A stretch of DNA of 50,337 nt from Rhizobium sp. Leaf371 (GCF_001424045.1 NZ_LMQB01000006.1:1-50337), one strand, 5' to 3'. Positions 26,693-35,576 are shown, numbered from the stretch's first letter. The notes: a model not told the origin generated them from the sequence alone. Translations and numbers: made by a program.

Positions 26693-28348
26693 ATGCGCTT
26701 CGACTATATCATCACTGGGGCAGGCCCCGCCGGATGCGTTCTCGCCAACAGGCTGAGCGAAGATCCCGATGTCACCGTGCTGCTTCTGGAAGCCGGCGGC
26801 GGAGACTGGAACCCGCTCTTCCACATGCCGGCCGGCTTTGCCAAGATGACGAAGGGCGTGGCCAGCTGGGGCTGGGAGACCGTGCCGCAGAAGCACATGA
26901 ACGGTCGTGTCCTGCGCTACACGCAGGCCAAGGTCATCGGCGGCGGCTCCTCCATCAACGCGCAGCTCTATACCCGTGGGAACGCCGCCGACTACGATCT
27001 CTGGGCAAGCGAAGACGGCTGCGAGGGCTGGGACTACCGTTCAGTGCTGCCCTATTTCAAGCGGGCGGAGGACAATCAGCGCTTTGCCGACGACTATCAT
27101 GCCTATGGCGGGCCGCTCGGCGTATCCATGCCGGTGTCGGCGCTGCCGATCTGCGACGCCTATATCCGGGCGGGGCAGGAGCTGGGCATTCCTTACAATC
27201 CAGATTTTAACGGGCGCCAGCAGGCAGGAGTCGGCTTCTACCAGCTGACGCAGCGTAACCGCCGCCGCTCGTCTGCGTCTCTCGCCTATATTTCGCCGAT
27301 CAAGCACCGGAAAAACCTGACGATCCGCATGGGTGCCCGCGTGTCGCGCATCGTGGTGGAGGGTAAGACGGCTGTCGGCGTCGAGATCGCCACCAGCCGG
27401 GGCAGCGAGATCGTGCGCTGCGAGCGCGAGGTGCTGGTGACGTCGGGTGCCATCGGCTCCCCGAAGCTCCTGCTGCAGTCGGGCATCGGCCCGGCCGATC
27501 ACCTGACGTCGGTCGGTGTTCCCGTCGCGCACGACCTGCCCGGCGTCGGCGGCAATCTTCAGGACCATCTCGACCTGTTCGTCATCGCCGAATGCACCGG
27601 CGATCACACCTATGACGGCGTCGCGAAACTGCATCGCACGCTCTGGGCGGGCCTCGAATATGTGTTGTTCCGCTCGGGCCCGGTCGCCTCATCACTCTTT
27701 GAGACCGGCGGTTTCTGGTATGCGGACCCGAATGCGCGCTCGCCTGATATCCAGTTCCATCTGGGCCTCGGCTCGGGCATCGAGGCGGGCGTAGAAAAAC
27801 TGAAGAATGCCGGGGTGACGCTGAATTCGGCCTATCTGCATCCGCGGTCGCGCGGCACAGTGCGGCTCTCCGCGTCGGAATCCGCCGCCGCCCCGCTCAT
27901 CGACCCCAACTATTGGTCGGACCCGCATGACCGGAAAATGTCGCTTGAGGGGCTGCGGATCGCCCGCGAGATCTTCGAACAAGCGGCATTGAAGCCCTAT
28001 ATTCTGGCCGAGCGCCTGCCTGGACCGAAGGTACACACGGAAGTCGAGCTCTTCGACTATGGCTGCGCGAACGCCAAAACCGACCACCACCCGGTCGGCA
28101 CCTGCCGGATGGGCACCGGCGCGGATGCGGTCGTCGGACTCGATCTGCGCGTGCGGGGGCTGCAGGGTTTGCGCGTCTGCGACAGCTCCGTCATGCCGCG
28201 CGTGCCCTCCTGCAACACCAACGCCCCGACGATCATGGTCGGCGAAAAAGGCGCCGACATCATCCGCGGCCTCGATCCCCTGCCGGCAACGATCTTCGCC
28301 GACGAGCGCAACGACCAGCGGCCCCGGACTCGCGCTCATGTGCGCTGA
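26693..28348 (+). CDS. GMC-family oxidoreductase (choline/alcohol-dehydrogenase-like)
   Basis: This roughly 551-aa flavoenzyme begins with the FAD Rossmann motif GAGPAGCVLANRLSED and has the second FAD motif GGGSSINAQLYTRGNAADYD near residue 85. The substrate domain ends with HHPVGTCRMG and the His-Asn active-site region (SVMPRVPSCNTNAPTIMVGEKGAD). I choose the ATG at 26693; ATG 26684 and TTG 26675 are in-frame alternatives. The family oxidises primary alcohols, choline, polyethylene glycol and some sugars. It is the last enzyme before the glycerate kinase gene, 78 bases downstream. Confidence 0.92.
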   Translation: MRFDYIITGAGPAGCVLANRLSEDPDVTVLLLEAGGGDWNPLFHMPAGFAKMTKGVASWGWETVPQKHMNGRVLRYTQAKVIGGGSSINAQLYTRGNAADYDLWASEDGCEGWDYRSVLPYFKRAEDNQRFADDYHAYGGPLGVSMPVSALPICDAYIRAGQELGIPYNPDFNGRQQAGVGFYQLTQRNRRRSSASLAYISPIKHRKNLTIRMGARVSRIVVEGKTAVGVEIATSRGSEIVRCEREVLVTSGAIGSPKLLLQSGIGPADHLTSVGVPVAHDLPGVGGNLQDHLDLFVIAECTGDHTYDGVAKLHRTLWAGLEYVLFRSGPVASSLFETGGFWYADPNARSPDIQFHLGLGSGIEAGVEKLKNAGVTLNSAYLHPRSRGTVRLSASESAAAPLIDPNYWSDPHDRKMSLEGLRIAREIFEQAALKPYILAERLPGPKVHTEVELFDYGCANAKTDHHPVGTCRMGTGADAVVGLDLRVRGLQGLRVCDSSVMPRVPSCNTNAPTIMVGEKGADIIRGLDPLPATIFADERNDQRPRTRAHVR

Positions 28349-28426
28349 GGCGACGCGGCTGCTTTGCATTCCGTCACCGGCTTTGCCACAAAAAGGCGTC
28401 GCCATGCCTAGGAAGGTCGGACCCTG

Positions 28427-29773
28427 ATGCCACTTGAGAACCCGCGCGCATTCCTCGCCTCGCTCTTCCACGCCGCCGTTCGCGCGGCCGATCCGCTGGA
28501 AGCGATCCGTGCCCATCTCCCAGCGCGACCGAAAGGCCGGACCGTCGTCATCGGTGCGGGCAAGGCGGCGAGCCAGATGGCGCAGGCGCTGGAAAGCGTG
28601 TGGGATGGTCCGCTGGAAGGCGTGGTCGTTGCGCGGCACGGCCCGGTTGCGGCGTGCTCACGCATCCGGGTGCTGCAGGCGGCGCACCCGGTTCCCGATG
28701 AGGCGGGCATCGCCGGGGCGCAGGCTCTGATGGCGGCGGTGCGCGGCCTGACGGCGGACGATCTCGTCATCGCACTGATCTCCGGCGGCGGCTCCGCGCT
28801 CCTGCCGTCACCGCCGCCGGGCTTCGCGCTTGCCGACGAGGTGGCGCTGAACGAGGCCCTGCTCGCCTCCGGCGCGCCGATCTCGGCGATGAACGTGGTG
28901 CGCAAGCATGTCTCGATGATCAAGGGCGGGCGGCTCGCAGCGCTCGCCTTTCCGGCGCGCGTCGTCAGCCTCGTCGTCTCCGACGTTCCCGGCGACAACC
29001 CGGCCTTCGTCGCCTCCGGCCCGACCATTACCGATGCCGCCGGCCGCGAAGATGCGCTGCGGGCGATCCGGGACTACCGGATGAACCTTCCGCCCCGCAG
29101 TCTCCAGTATATCGCCACGGCGGAGACGCTGCGCCCCGACGATCCGGCCTTTGCTGGGCACGAGGCCCATGTCATCGCGTCCGCCCGTGTCTCGTTGCAG
29201 GCAGCGGCGCGCTTGAGCCTCGAGGCCGGTGTGACGCCGTTGATCCTGTCCGACCGGATCGAGGGGGAAGCGCGCGATATCGGCCGCATGCATGCGGCGC
29301 TGGCGATGGAGTTTCAGGTGAGCCGTCCGCCGCAGGAGGGCCCGATGGTTCTGCTCTCGGGCGGGGAAACGACCGTCACGATCGGACCCGAGGGTGCGGG
29401 CAAAGGCGGGCGAAACACCGGCCCGATGGTTCTGCTCTCGGGCGGGGAAACGACCGTCACGATCGGACCCGAGGGTGCGGGCAAAGGCGGGCGAAACACC
29501 GAACTGCTGCTGGCCGCCGCCATCGACCTCGACGGCACCACAGGCATCACCGCGCTTGCGGCCGATACGGACGGGATCGACGGCTCGGAGACCAATTCCG
29601 GCGCCTTCTGCGATGGCGGAACTGCCGCGCGTATCCGGGCGACTGGCGGCGAGCCGCACGCCCACCTCGCGCGACACGACGCCTGGTCCGCGTTTTACCT
29701 TTCAGACGATCTGTTCGACACGGGGCCGACCGGCACGAACGTCAACGACTTCAGGGCCTTTCTGCTATTTTAA
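28427..29773 (+). CDS. Glycerate 2-kinase of the MOFRL family with an internal 27-residue tandem duplication
   Basis: The protein has 448 aa against about 420 in the family. It has a DUF4147 N-terminal domain (GAGKAASQMAQALE; ISGGGSALLPSP near residue 125) and a C-terminal MOFRL domain (LAADTDGIDGSETNSGAF). The reaction is phosphorylation of D-glycerate to 2-phosphoglycerate, linking the locus to lower glycolysis. The extra length is one in-frame 81-bp exact duplication (29339-29419 and 29420-29500). It repeats the GGETTVT...GKGGRNT segment, which bridges the two domains and normally occurs once. Subtracting it gives 421 aa. The duplication probably disturbs the active-site region, so activity is doubtful. 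Confidence 0.9.
   Translation: MPLENPRAFLASLFHAAVRAADPLEAIRAHLPARPKGRTVVIGAGKAASQMAQALESVWDGPLEGVVVARHGPVAACSRIRVLQAAHPVPDEAGIAGAQALMAAVRGLTADDLVIALISGGGSALLPSPPPGFALADEVALNEALLASGAPISAMNVVRKHVSMIKGGRLAALAFPARVVSLVVSDVPGDNPAFVASGPTITDAAGREDALRAIRDYRMNLPPRSLQYIATAETLRPDDPAFAGHEAHVIASARVSLQAAARLSLEAGVTPLILSDRIEGEARDIGRMHAALAMEFQVSRPPQEGPMVLLSGGETTVTIGPEGAGKGGRNTGPMVLLSGGETTVTIGPEGAGKGGRNTELLLAAAIDLDGTTGITALAADTDGIDGSETNSGAFCDGGTAARIRATGGEPHAHLARHDAWSAFYLSDDLFDTGPTGTNVNDFRAFLLF
29339..29500 (+). repeat. Two exact tandem copies of an 81-bp coding unit
   Basis: Positions 29339-29419 and 29420-29500 are identical by eye. Each encodes 27 residues beginning GPMVLLSGGETTV and ending GKGGRNT. The reading frame is preserved across the junction. 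The perfect identity suggests a recent slippage or recombination event, or an assembly error. Confidence 0.92.
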
Positions 29774-29831
29774 ACTTTCAAATATCTGACATTTCGGTCC
29801 CCAACCCACCTCCCCTTTCAAGGACGCCATT

Positions 29832-30320
29832 GTGACCCCGCCGGACAACAGGACATCCGCTGACCTTCTCGTGCAAGAGCGCGAGGGATTCGTCGCCCGC
29901 TTCACTGCAGAGGACGCTTGGGCGCTTGGAACGCTCATGCGGCAAGCGGCGGTGGCCGCCCGCCTGCCGGTCGCAATCGAGGTCACCATCGCGCGCGAGC
30001 CGGTGTTCTTCACCCGCCTTGCCATGGCCTCCGAAGACAACCGGCACTGGGCGGAACGCAAGCGGCGCGTGGTGGAACGGTTCCACCACAGTTCGCTCTA
30101 CATGCGGCTTCTCACGCAGGAAGAGGGGTACGAATTCCACCACCGCTACGGACTTTCTCCCGACCTATTTGCAGCCTTCGGCGGTTCGGTACCGATCTTT
30201 CAAACGGACGGCAACCTGATCGGCACGGCAACAATTAGCGGCCTTCCAGACGTCGACGACCACGATTTCGTAGTGAAGCACCTGCGTCTTTTAAGCCCTC
30301 CAACATCCGAACGGCCGTAG
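29832..30320 (+). CDS. UPF0303 / heme-degrading-domain (HbpS-like) protein
   Basis: This 162-aa protein starts with GTG, 9 bases after an AAGGA site. The core resembles the UPF0303/HbpS-like family: PVAIEVTIAREPVFFTRLAM, then ASEDNRHWAERKRRVVERFHHSSLYM, then GGSVPIFQTDGNLIGTATISGLPDVDDHDFVV. Family members bind heme or small ligands and act near oxidative or sugar catabolism genes; biochemistry is poorly known. It lies 58 bases after the glycerate kinase gene and may be the tail of that operon. Confidence 0.85.
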   Translation: MTPPDNRTSADLLVQEREGFVARFTAEDAWALGTLMRQAAVAARLPVAIEVTIAREPVFFTRLAMASEDNRHWAERKRRVVERFHHSSLYMRLLTQEEGYEFHHRYGLSPDLFAAFGGSVPIFQTDGNLIGTATISGLPDVDDHDFVVKHLRLLSPPTSERP

Positions 30321-30977
30321 AAACGCTGCGGGTTCGGCTCATAACTCGGGTCATCGAATGCAAGCGATCGACCGACCCGATTCTGCGCGGGACGCCGTTG
30401 CACTCCATCCCGTGGACACCATGCGGCGCTCCAACGCGCGACGACATACCACGGTATCGCGATTCTAAGAACGCTCTGCAATGGCTGTAACTAACCGGCT
30501 TACGGCCGGGTCCTGGGCTGGTCCGGCAACCTTGTTGTCTCAGTCGCGTCAGCAAAGAAGTTCGCCCGTCACACCTGAGTAGACGTGAAGCTTCCCCTGC
30601 GGCAGATATAGGTTTGGATAGCTTCCAACAGCGCAAGTGTTGGGGCGCAAGCGGGCGATCAGATCGTATCCGTCGAGCTTCAGGAAAGCGACTGTGTCAG
30701 ATTCCGGCGGCGACTTGGATAATACACGTGAAACGCGCTAGGTTTGCCAGTGATTTTTGGAACTACGACCGCCGCGGACGTGTGGGATATGGAGGTCGCT
30801 TCACTCACTCGTTCGGGCGACTGTAGGACACGAACGCCGATCAGTGGAAAAAGGGGTATGGGCATTGAGATAACCCAGTCATTACCCCTTCCTGAGATCG
30901 AGCTCCCTACGACCTATAGAGCACGACCCTTTCATCGACATAACGGGGGAGCACCAAAACAATGCTCCCCAAGCTAG
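30321..30977. other. 657-base region without recognised gene
   Basis: I found no ORF resembling a known protein on either strand in 30321-30945. The only clear structure is the hairpin at 30946-30970 next to the Mn-catalase stop. The region separates the catabolic locus from the stress-gene cluster and could contain degraded sequence. Confidence 0.35.
30946..30970 (-). terminator. Hairpin downstream of Mn-catalase gene
   Basis: GGGGAGCA - 9-base loop - TGCTCCCC is a perfect 8-bp stem lying 8 bases beyond the Mn-catalase stop codon. There is no strong T-run on the gene's strand, so it is probably a weak or protein-assisted terminator. Confidence 0.5.
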
Positions 30978-31904
30978 TTACCGAGACTTCTTATAGAGCT
31001 TTTCGGCGATCTCGAACATTTCCTCGGGCGCGTAATCGGGCGTGAACGCGGACGGCACACCGACAAGCTGGTGGATCTTGCCGCCTTCGGGCATCCCATC
31101 CACCACTTCGAGCTCCCCTGGCGGATCGGTAGGGAGCGCTACTTCGCCGTTACCCCAGATGCCGGACATCTCCTTGTAGTCATTGGGACTGAAAGTGTAG
31201 AGGCGGCGATGGGAGCCCTCGTCTAGGTATTTCTGGCATTCCGGGATTTTGTCGAGCGGGATGTTTGGGGTTGGCAGAAACTTCTTTACATCAACACCTG
31301 TCACCTTCTGCAATGCGAGAGCGTAGGCGTGTGCATGCACCGATCCCCGCACGAGAAGATAACCGCAGACCTGTCGGCCCGTTGGATCGCTGAGTGTCTC
31401 GTAAACGCGTAGCTTGTGAAGCCGTGCGCCGCATTCAAGATGAAAGTTGTGTAGCAAATCGAGCACGACATTTCCGGTCGTGGTGATGAAGTCGTTGTTC
31501 CAGGAGACGCCGTTGCTGTTTACCGGCATCGCCCCGCCACCCCCTGACAGGAAGGCCGCTGCAAGTCGCATGTCCTTCATATCTTCAAACGGGGCCCCTG
31601 AGATGTCGCCGCCATCGCCAGCGTCGCCGTCCGGAACATCCGGGCCATTGTTCAGCATCGCAATGCCGTTGCTGACGAGTTCGACGTGACCGAGTTCCTC
31701 GGCCGTGATCGCCGCCACGAGGCTGTAAAACGGCTTCAGTTTCTCTTTCGATCGGAAATTGAAGCTCTGGAACATATAGTTCCCAAGCGTTGACATCTCA
31801 CCGTATTTGCCTCCAAGCAGTTCCTGTAAGGCCGCGGCGGCATTCGGGTCCGCGCGCTTGGGTGCCGGCAGGTTAGCCTGCAGCTGGTCGACTCTCATAA
31901 ACAT
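30978..31904 (-). CDS. Manganese catalase
   Basis: This 308-aa non-heme catalase (2 H2O2 to O2 and water, dimanganese centre) is full length. The ferritin-like four-helix bundle carries the expected ligand motifs. The first Glu lies in LQELLGGKYGEMSTL, the Glu-Glu-x-x-His in TAEELGHVELV, and Glu...His in FHLECGARLHKLRVYE. I chose the ATG at 31904 because GGAAGGAA sits 8 bases upstream; the next in-frame ATG is two codons later. It is transcribed divergently from the glycosidase gene. In rhizobia Mn-catalase genes often sit with general-stress (EcfG-type) genes, which fits the DUF4142 gene nearby. Confidence 0.93.
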   Translation of the reverse strand: MFMRVDQLQANLPAPKRADPNAAAALQELLGGKYGEMSTLGNYMFQSFNFRSKEKLKPFYSLVAAITAEELGHVELVSNGIAMLNNGPDVPDGDAGDGGDISGAPFEDMKDMRLAAAFLSGGGGAMPVNSNGVSWNNDFITTTGNVVLDLLHNFHLECGARLHKLRVYETLSDPTGRQVCGYLLVRGSVHAHAYALALQKVTGVDVKKFLPTPNIPLDKIPECQKYLDEGSHRRLYTFSPNDYKEMSGIWGNGEVALPTDPPGELEVVDGMPEGGKIHQLVGVPSAFTPDYAPEEMFEIAEKLYKKSR

Positions 31905-32137
31905 GGAAGTTCCTTCCGTTTGAGGTCTTTTCCAACCGGGCCACACTTGCATTGTTCCCGATCAAGATCCACCGCCACAATATCGCGGCGTTGACGACGT
32001 CGGACAGGATTGACTTTGCACGTCTCTATCTGTGAGGCATCGTCCTCTTGAGTGGCGTCAGTCTGTTCGAAGAGCGATGAAGGCATGTTCGAATATTGAC
32101 GGCCTCTACATCGAGAAACGAGGTCGCGAAAGGTGTC

Positions 32138-33079
32138 ATGCCACTGCAGCATTCCCTTCTTTTTCCTGCCAAGCCGGTCTTTCGAAGCTTCGCGATAGCG
32201 GGTTTCGAGTGCGGTCTGGTTCACGGCGGCCGTCACGATCTTTTAGTTACGACCAGACACACCGCCCAATCCCGCATGCTCGACCATTACCGAATTGTTC
32301 GTGACCATCGGATAGCGACGATACGCGACGGGCTCGTGCCCGGTCACCACGTCGTCGAGCGACTTGCCGCTGCAAAGGAGGCATCGATCGAAGCCATTTG
32401 GGATCTGTCGCATTACCATCGCAATCAGGATCCGATCCGCTGTGCCAGAATCGCTGCCGAGGCATCAATCGCTGTCAACGGCTCGGACAGGCTGTGGCTC
32501 TGCCCCGTCAACGAACCTTCCCTCTATCCTCGAATTGCTGGAGTGCCTCGACATGAGGCCATCGAGATGGCGATCACCATGGCCCGCGTCGCGCGCGATC
32601 ATCATCCCGATATCGGTATCCTCACGATTGATCCGATTACCGGCGTGGGCGACCGTCAGTTTGAGGCGACCGATGCGATCGTCTCTGCCATCCATGTCGA
32701 TGTAATCGGGACCAACTATTATCCGCATACCGCAAGAACATCGCTCGTGAAGGTGCTGATGGCGACGTGGCAACGTTATCGCAAGCCGATCATGGTGTCA
32801 GAAACGAGCTGGCACGACGGCCATCCCATCCATCACCGTCGGCATCCGGGACTGAACAAGGGCACATGGTTGCGGCATGTCATCGAGCAGGTCGATATCG
32901 CCAGGTTTCATGGGGCCAACATCGTTGGCATATGCTGGTATCCTATCGTCGATTGTCCTCCATGGCACGCGCCTCAGTCGCGTAGCCGTTGGAGCCATGG
33001 CCTGATCCGAAAAGATCTGTCTGTCGATCCGTGGCTGTCGGCAGAATTGGAAAGGGCGACAATTCGAGATGCTGCATAG
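32138..33079 (+). CDS. Glycoside hydrolase of clan GH-A (beta-glucosidase-like)
   Basis: This 313-aa TIM-barrel protein has the two clan GH-A catalytic glutamates in recognisable contexts: the acid/base in CPVNEPSLYP and the nucleophile in MVSETSWHDG. The N-terminus FAIAGFECGLVHGGRHD matches small GH1-like glycosidases seen next to stress genes in rhizobia. At about 310 aa it is shorter than true GH1 beta-glucosidases (about 450), so the subfamily is uncertain. I use the ATG at 32138 (AAAGG site 5 bases upstream) rather than a TTG at 32096. No signal peptide is seen, so it acts in the cytoplasm. Confidence 0.75.
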   Translation: MPLQHSLLFPAKPVFRSFAIAGFECGLVHGGRHDLLVTTRHTAQSRMLDHYRIVRDHRIATIRDGLVPGHHVVERLAAAKEASIEAIWDLSHYHRNQDPIRCARIAAEASIAVNGSDRLWLCPVNEPSLYPRIAGVPRHEAIEMAITMARVARDHHPDIGILTIDPITGVGDRQFEATDAIVSAIHVDVIGTNYYPHTARTSLVKVLMATWQRYRKPIMVSETSWHDGHPIHHRRHPGLNKGTWLRHVIEQVDIARFHGANIVGICWYPIVDCPPWHAPQSRSRWSHGLIRKDLSVDPWLSAELERATIRDAA

Positions 33080-33223
33080 GCAGATTTATGGTTCAACGAT
33101 TTTACGCGGACGCAATTTCAGCAAGAGCCGATCTAACGAAATGCCGCCGATCCGCGACCCGTAGATCGTCCGGCGTGGGCTGTCCAGGCGACTCTTTATC
33201 CGCTTGTCAAACTGGAGACGCAA

Positions 33224-33781
33224 CTACTTCTTCTCGATCAGCATTTTCACATGCGCAAGATGCGTCTCGAGGTTGGGTAGCGTTTCTTTTGCGAACCCGA
33301 CGAGCGCCTGATCGTCACCTGAGCTTGCATAGGTGCGGAAGAGGGCAACGGCTTCCATATGGGCCTCGGCCTGCATATCGAGATACAGCGTGTCGAAATC
33401 ATTGCCCTTCGCGGCCTGAAGCTGTTCGATCATCTTTCGATGCTTGGGTGCCAGTTGGGTTTCCGGTAGCGGCACGCCTTTGCCTTCGAGCGTTACCTTC
33501 AGTTTCTCGCCGGCTTTCGTATGATCGGCAATGATCATCTCGGCAACCTCCTTAATGTCTTTGTTCAAGGCGTGATCCCGAGCTAAAGTGCTTGACTGTA
33601 CCTCGAATGCATTTGCGCCTGCGACGACGGGGACGAAGGTGGCCCGATCGATGATCATCATTGGAGCGGCGTCGCCGGCGGGCATTGGCTTCAGCTCCTG
33701 CGCTTGCAGCGATGCCGCGCAAAACGTTTGCGCTGCGAGCGGGCGAACGAGCGCCAATCTTGTCCAGAATGTTCGTGTCAT
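33224..33781 (-). CDS. DUF4142 domain protein, exported
   Basis: This 185-aa protein has an N-terminal signal region (about residues 1-28, MTRTFWTRLALVRPLAAQTFC...LQAQ). The DUF4142 ferritin-like helical domain follows, with AGANAFEVQSSTLARDHALN and ADHTKAGEKLK strings typical of the family. The ATG at 33781 has a GAGGAG site; longer readings upstream are unlikely. Members are periplasmic proteins of unknown activity and are often induced by general stress. It is 19 bases downstream of the hydrolase pseudogene on the same strand. Confidence 0.85.
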   Translation of the reverse strand: MTRTFWTRLALVRPLAAQTFCAASLQAQELKPMPAGDAAPMMIIDRATFVPVVAGANAFEVQSSTLARDHALNKDIKEVAEMIIADHTKAGEKLKVTLEGKGVPLPETQLAPKHRKMIEQLQAAKGNDFDTLYLDMQAEAHMEAVALFRTYASSGDDQALVGFAKETLPNLETHLAHVKMLIEKK

Positions 33782-33800
33782 GATCTTGCTCCTCTTAAGC

Positions 33801-34841
33801 TTACTTGCCGAAGGCTTTGACGAGGTTGGCATTCGCCGCATCGACTGCGGCCTTGGCCTTGTCCACGACCTTGGCCATTCCAAAGAACTCATGCGTGACG
33901 CCCGCGACATCGACCAGGTCTACGGTCACGCCCGCCGCTTTCATCTTCTCGGCAAGCATCTGTCCCTCTGAGCGTAGCGGGTCGATCTGAGCCGTGATCA
34001 CCGTTGCCGGCGGCAGTCCGGCAAAGTCCCTTCGACCGACGAGGTTGATGCGCGGGTCGGAAGTCTGCTCTTTCGCGGTGAAGACATGGGAAATGAACCA
34101 CGCCATGTCGGCCTTTCCGAGCGGAGCAGCCTCTGCATTTTCGCGATAGGACGGCGTGTCGAGATCGTTTCCGGCGATCGGATAGACTAGGAGCTGGTGA
34201 ACCGGCTGGGTGGTCTTTTTTTCCTTGGCCATCAGGGCAACGTTCGCAGCAAGGTTGCCACCGGCGCTCTCGCCGGCAACGGCGATGCGTTTGGCATCGC
34301 CGTTCATCTGGTGGATGTTTTCCACGGTCCAGATATAGGCCGCCCAGGCGTCGTCATGCTGTGCCGGAAACTTGCTTTCGGGCGCGTGACGGTAGTCGAC
34401 CGACACGACAATCGCCTTCGATCCGAGTGCGAGCGCTCAAGGCGTTGCGTCATAGGTGTTGAGATCTGCAACGACCCACCCACCTCCATGGAAATAGAGG
34501 ACGACGGGAAACGGTCCCTTGCCTTCGGGTGTGTAGATGCGCGCGGGCAGCGCACCTGCAGGGCTGGGAATGGCGATGTCGCGTGTCGCGACCTTTGCCT
34601 CCGGGTTGGACGAGATCTTGCGATCCCGCTGAACGGTTCGGGCGGCATCCGCACCGCTTGCCTGTGTGCGGGCTTCCGGTACGCCGATGGTGTGAAACGG
34701 TTTCGCCTGCAAGTCCTTCAAAGCGTCGAGAACGGCCTGCATCTGCGGATCCGGTGTGGCCTGCTGCGCGAAGGCGGCGGGAGATGCGAAAAGAGCGAAA
34801 GCAAAGCTTGCGTTGCGAAGTGCCGAGATCGTTGTGGTCAT
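33801..34841 (-). pseudogene. Exported alpha/beta hydrolase (HSL-type esterase) interrupted by an in-frame TGA
   Basis: From the ATG at 34841 the frame encodes a signal peptide (ALRNASFAFALFASPAAFA) and the HSL-family oxyanion motif FHGGGWVV. It runs to NTYDATP and a TGA at 34437-34439. The same frame continues unshifted: ALALGSKAIVVSVDYRHAPE, the nucleophile motif GESAGG, then DPLRSEG and VTHEFFGM (Asp and His of the triad), to a normal stop at 33801. The only lesion seen is the single stop. The family usually has an Arg there (TPRALA), so CGA to TGA is a likely recent transition. Without readthrough only the N-terminal 134 residues are made. With it the enzyme would be about 346 aa. Confidence 0.82.
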
Positions 34842-34879
34842 ATTCGATCCTTTTCTCGTATTTTTTTTGTCGCCGGGCA

Positions 34880-35150
34880 TCACCGCTTCGGCGGCTTGAC
34901 GTCTTGCGCGTAGCGACCAACGAGCTCGCCCTTTGCAAGGACGTGTCCGGAAGCGGCCTCCAGCAGCGCATCCCGATCGGCTGTCGGCGGAAGATCGATC
35001 ATCGCATCCAAGGCAAGGATTTGGATATGATAGCGATGGGCGGGATCGCCGACTGGCGGCTTCGGGCCGTAATAGCCGTGGGTCCCCGATGTATTGCGGC
35101 CCTGCAGAACGCCTTCTGGTTCAACCAGTCGAAGCTGTTCCTGCAGGCCC
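34880..35150 (-). pseudogene. YbhB/YbcL (PEBP, Raf-kinase-inhibitor-like) protein, 5'-truncated
   Basis: The reading frame contains only the C-terminal half of a PEBP-family protein: GVLQGRNTSG, then GYYGPKPPVGDPAHRYHIQILALDAM (the ligand-binding strand, family GPCPPPGDPxHRY), and the ending GHVLAKGELVGRY. The N-terminal half, including the D-x-D-P segment, is missing. Upstream of about 35130-35150 the sequence becomes the C-terminal part of repA on the other strand, so a rearrangement joined the two truncated genes. The fragment boundary is approximate. Confidence 0.8.
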
Positions 35151-35557
35151 TCACCGCCTCGACGTCGGTATTGATTACCGTACACCCACAGATGCTGGAC
35201 TTGATGTCCATGAGCCAGTTTTTGCTCATGCTCGGAAACATCACGAAAACTATCAAGGCGGCTGGCGCTGATGTGAGGCTTGATTGGCTACGCTACCTGA
35301 TTACTCGATTTGAGCCGCAAGATGTGCCCCAGGTGCAAATGCTCGGCTTCATGCAGTCAATGCTTGCCGAGGAAATCTTGAAGACACCCATGGTGAAGAC
35401 GACTGCAATCTCCGACGCTGGATTGACCAAGCGGAGCCTCTACGAGTTGGATCGCTCGAACTTCACGCGGGGGACTTACGACCGCGCCATCGAGTGCATG
35501 GATGCGGTGAACTTCGAGATTCAAGGTCTCATCCATCGAGCATGGGGGAGAATGTAA
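35140..35557 (+). pseudogene. repA: Plasmid partition ATPase RepA, C-terminal fragment
   Basis: From about 35140 the frame reads ALTASTSVLITVHPQMLDLMS and continues to AISDAGLTKRSLYELDRSNFTRGTYDRA and the terminal IQGLIHRAWGRM. This is the conserved C-terminal third of repABC-type RepA (ParA family). The Walker A/deviant P-loop and the N-terminal HTH, which would occupy about the first 250 residues, are absent because the gene abuts the truncated PEBP gene. An internal ATG near 35190 could only yield an inactive peptide. RepB and RepC follow intact, so partition and incompatibility control by this locus should be impaired. Confidence 0.85.
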
Positions 35558-35560
35558 AAT

Positions 35561-35576
35561 GTTGACCGCCGTCAAA
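35561..35576. promoter_or_regulatory. Candidate degenerate parS-like site between repA and repB
   Basis: GTTGACCGCCGTCAAA fits the repABC parS pattern GTTnnnnGCnnnnAAC except for the last base, and contains the inverted repeat TTGAC-CGCC-GTCAA. Its position between the repA stop and the repB start is one of the places parS sites occur. This is a single-site call by eye. Confidence 0.3.

Noticed and set aside
29339-29500. Reading the tandem copies as a repeat-domain protein or CRISPR-like array
   Set aside because: There are only two adjacent copies without spacers, and they are in frame inside glycerate kinase.
30235-30636. 133-residue minus-strand ORF in the gap after the UPF0303 gene
   Set aside because: Arg/Ser-rich with no recognisable motif and overlapping the end of a supported gene.
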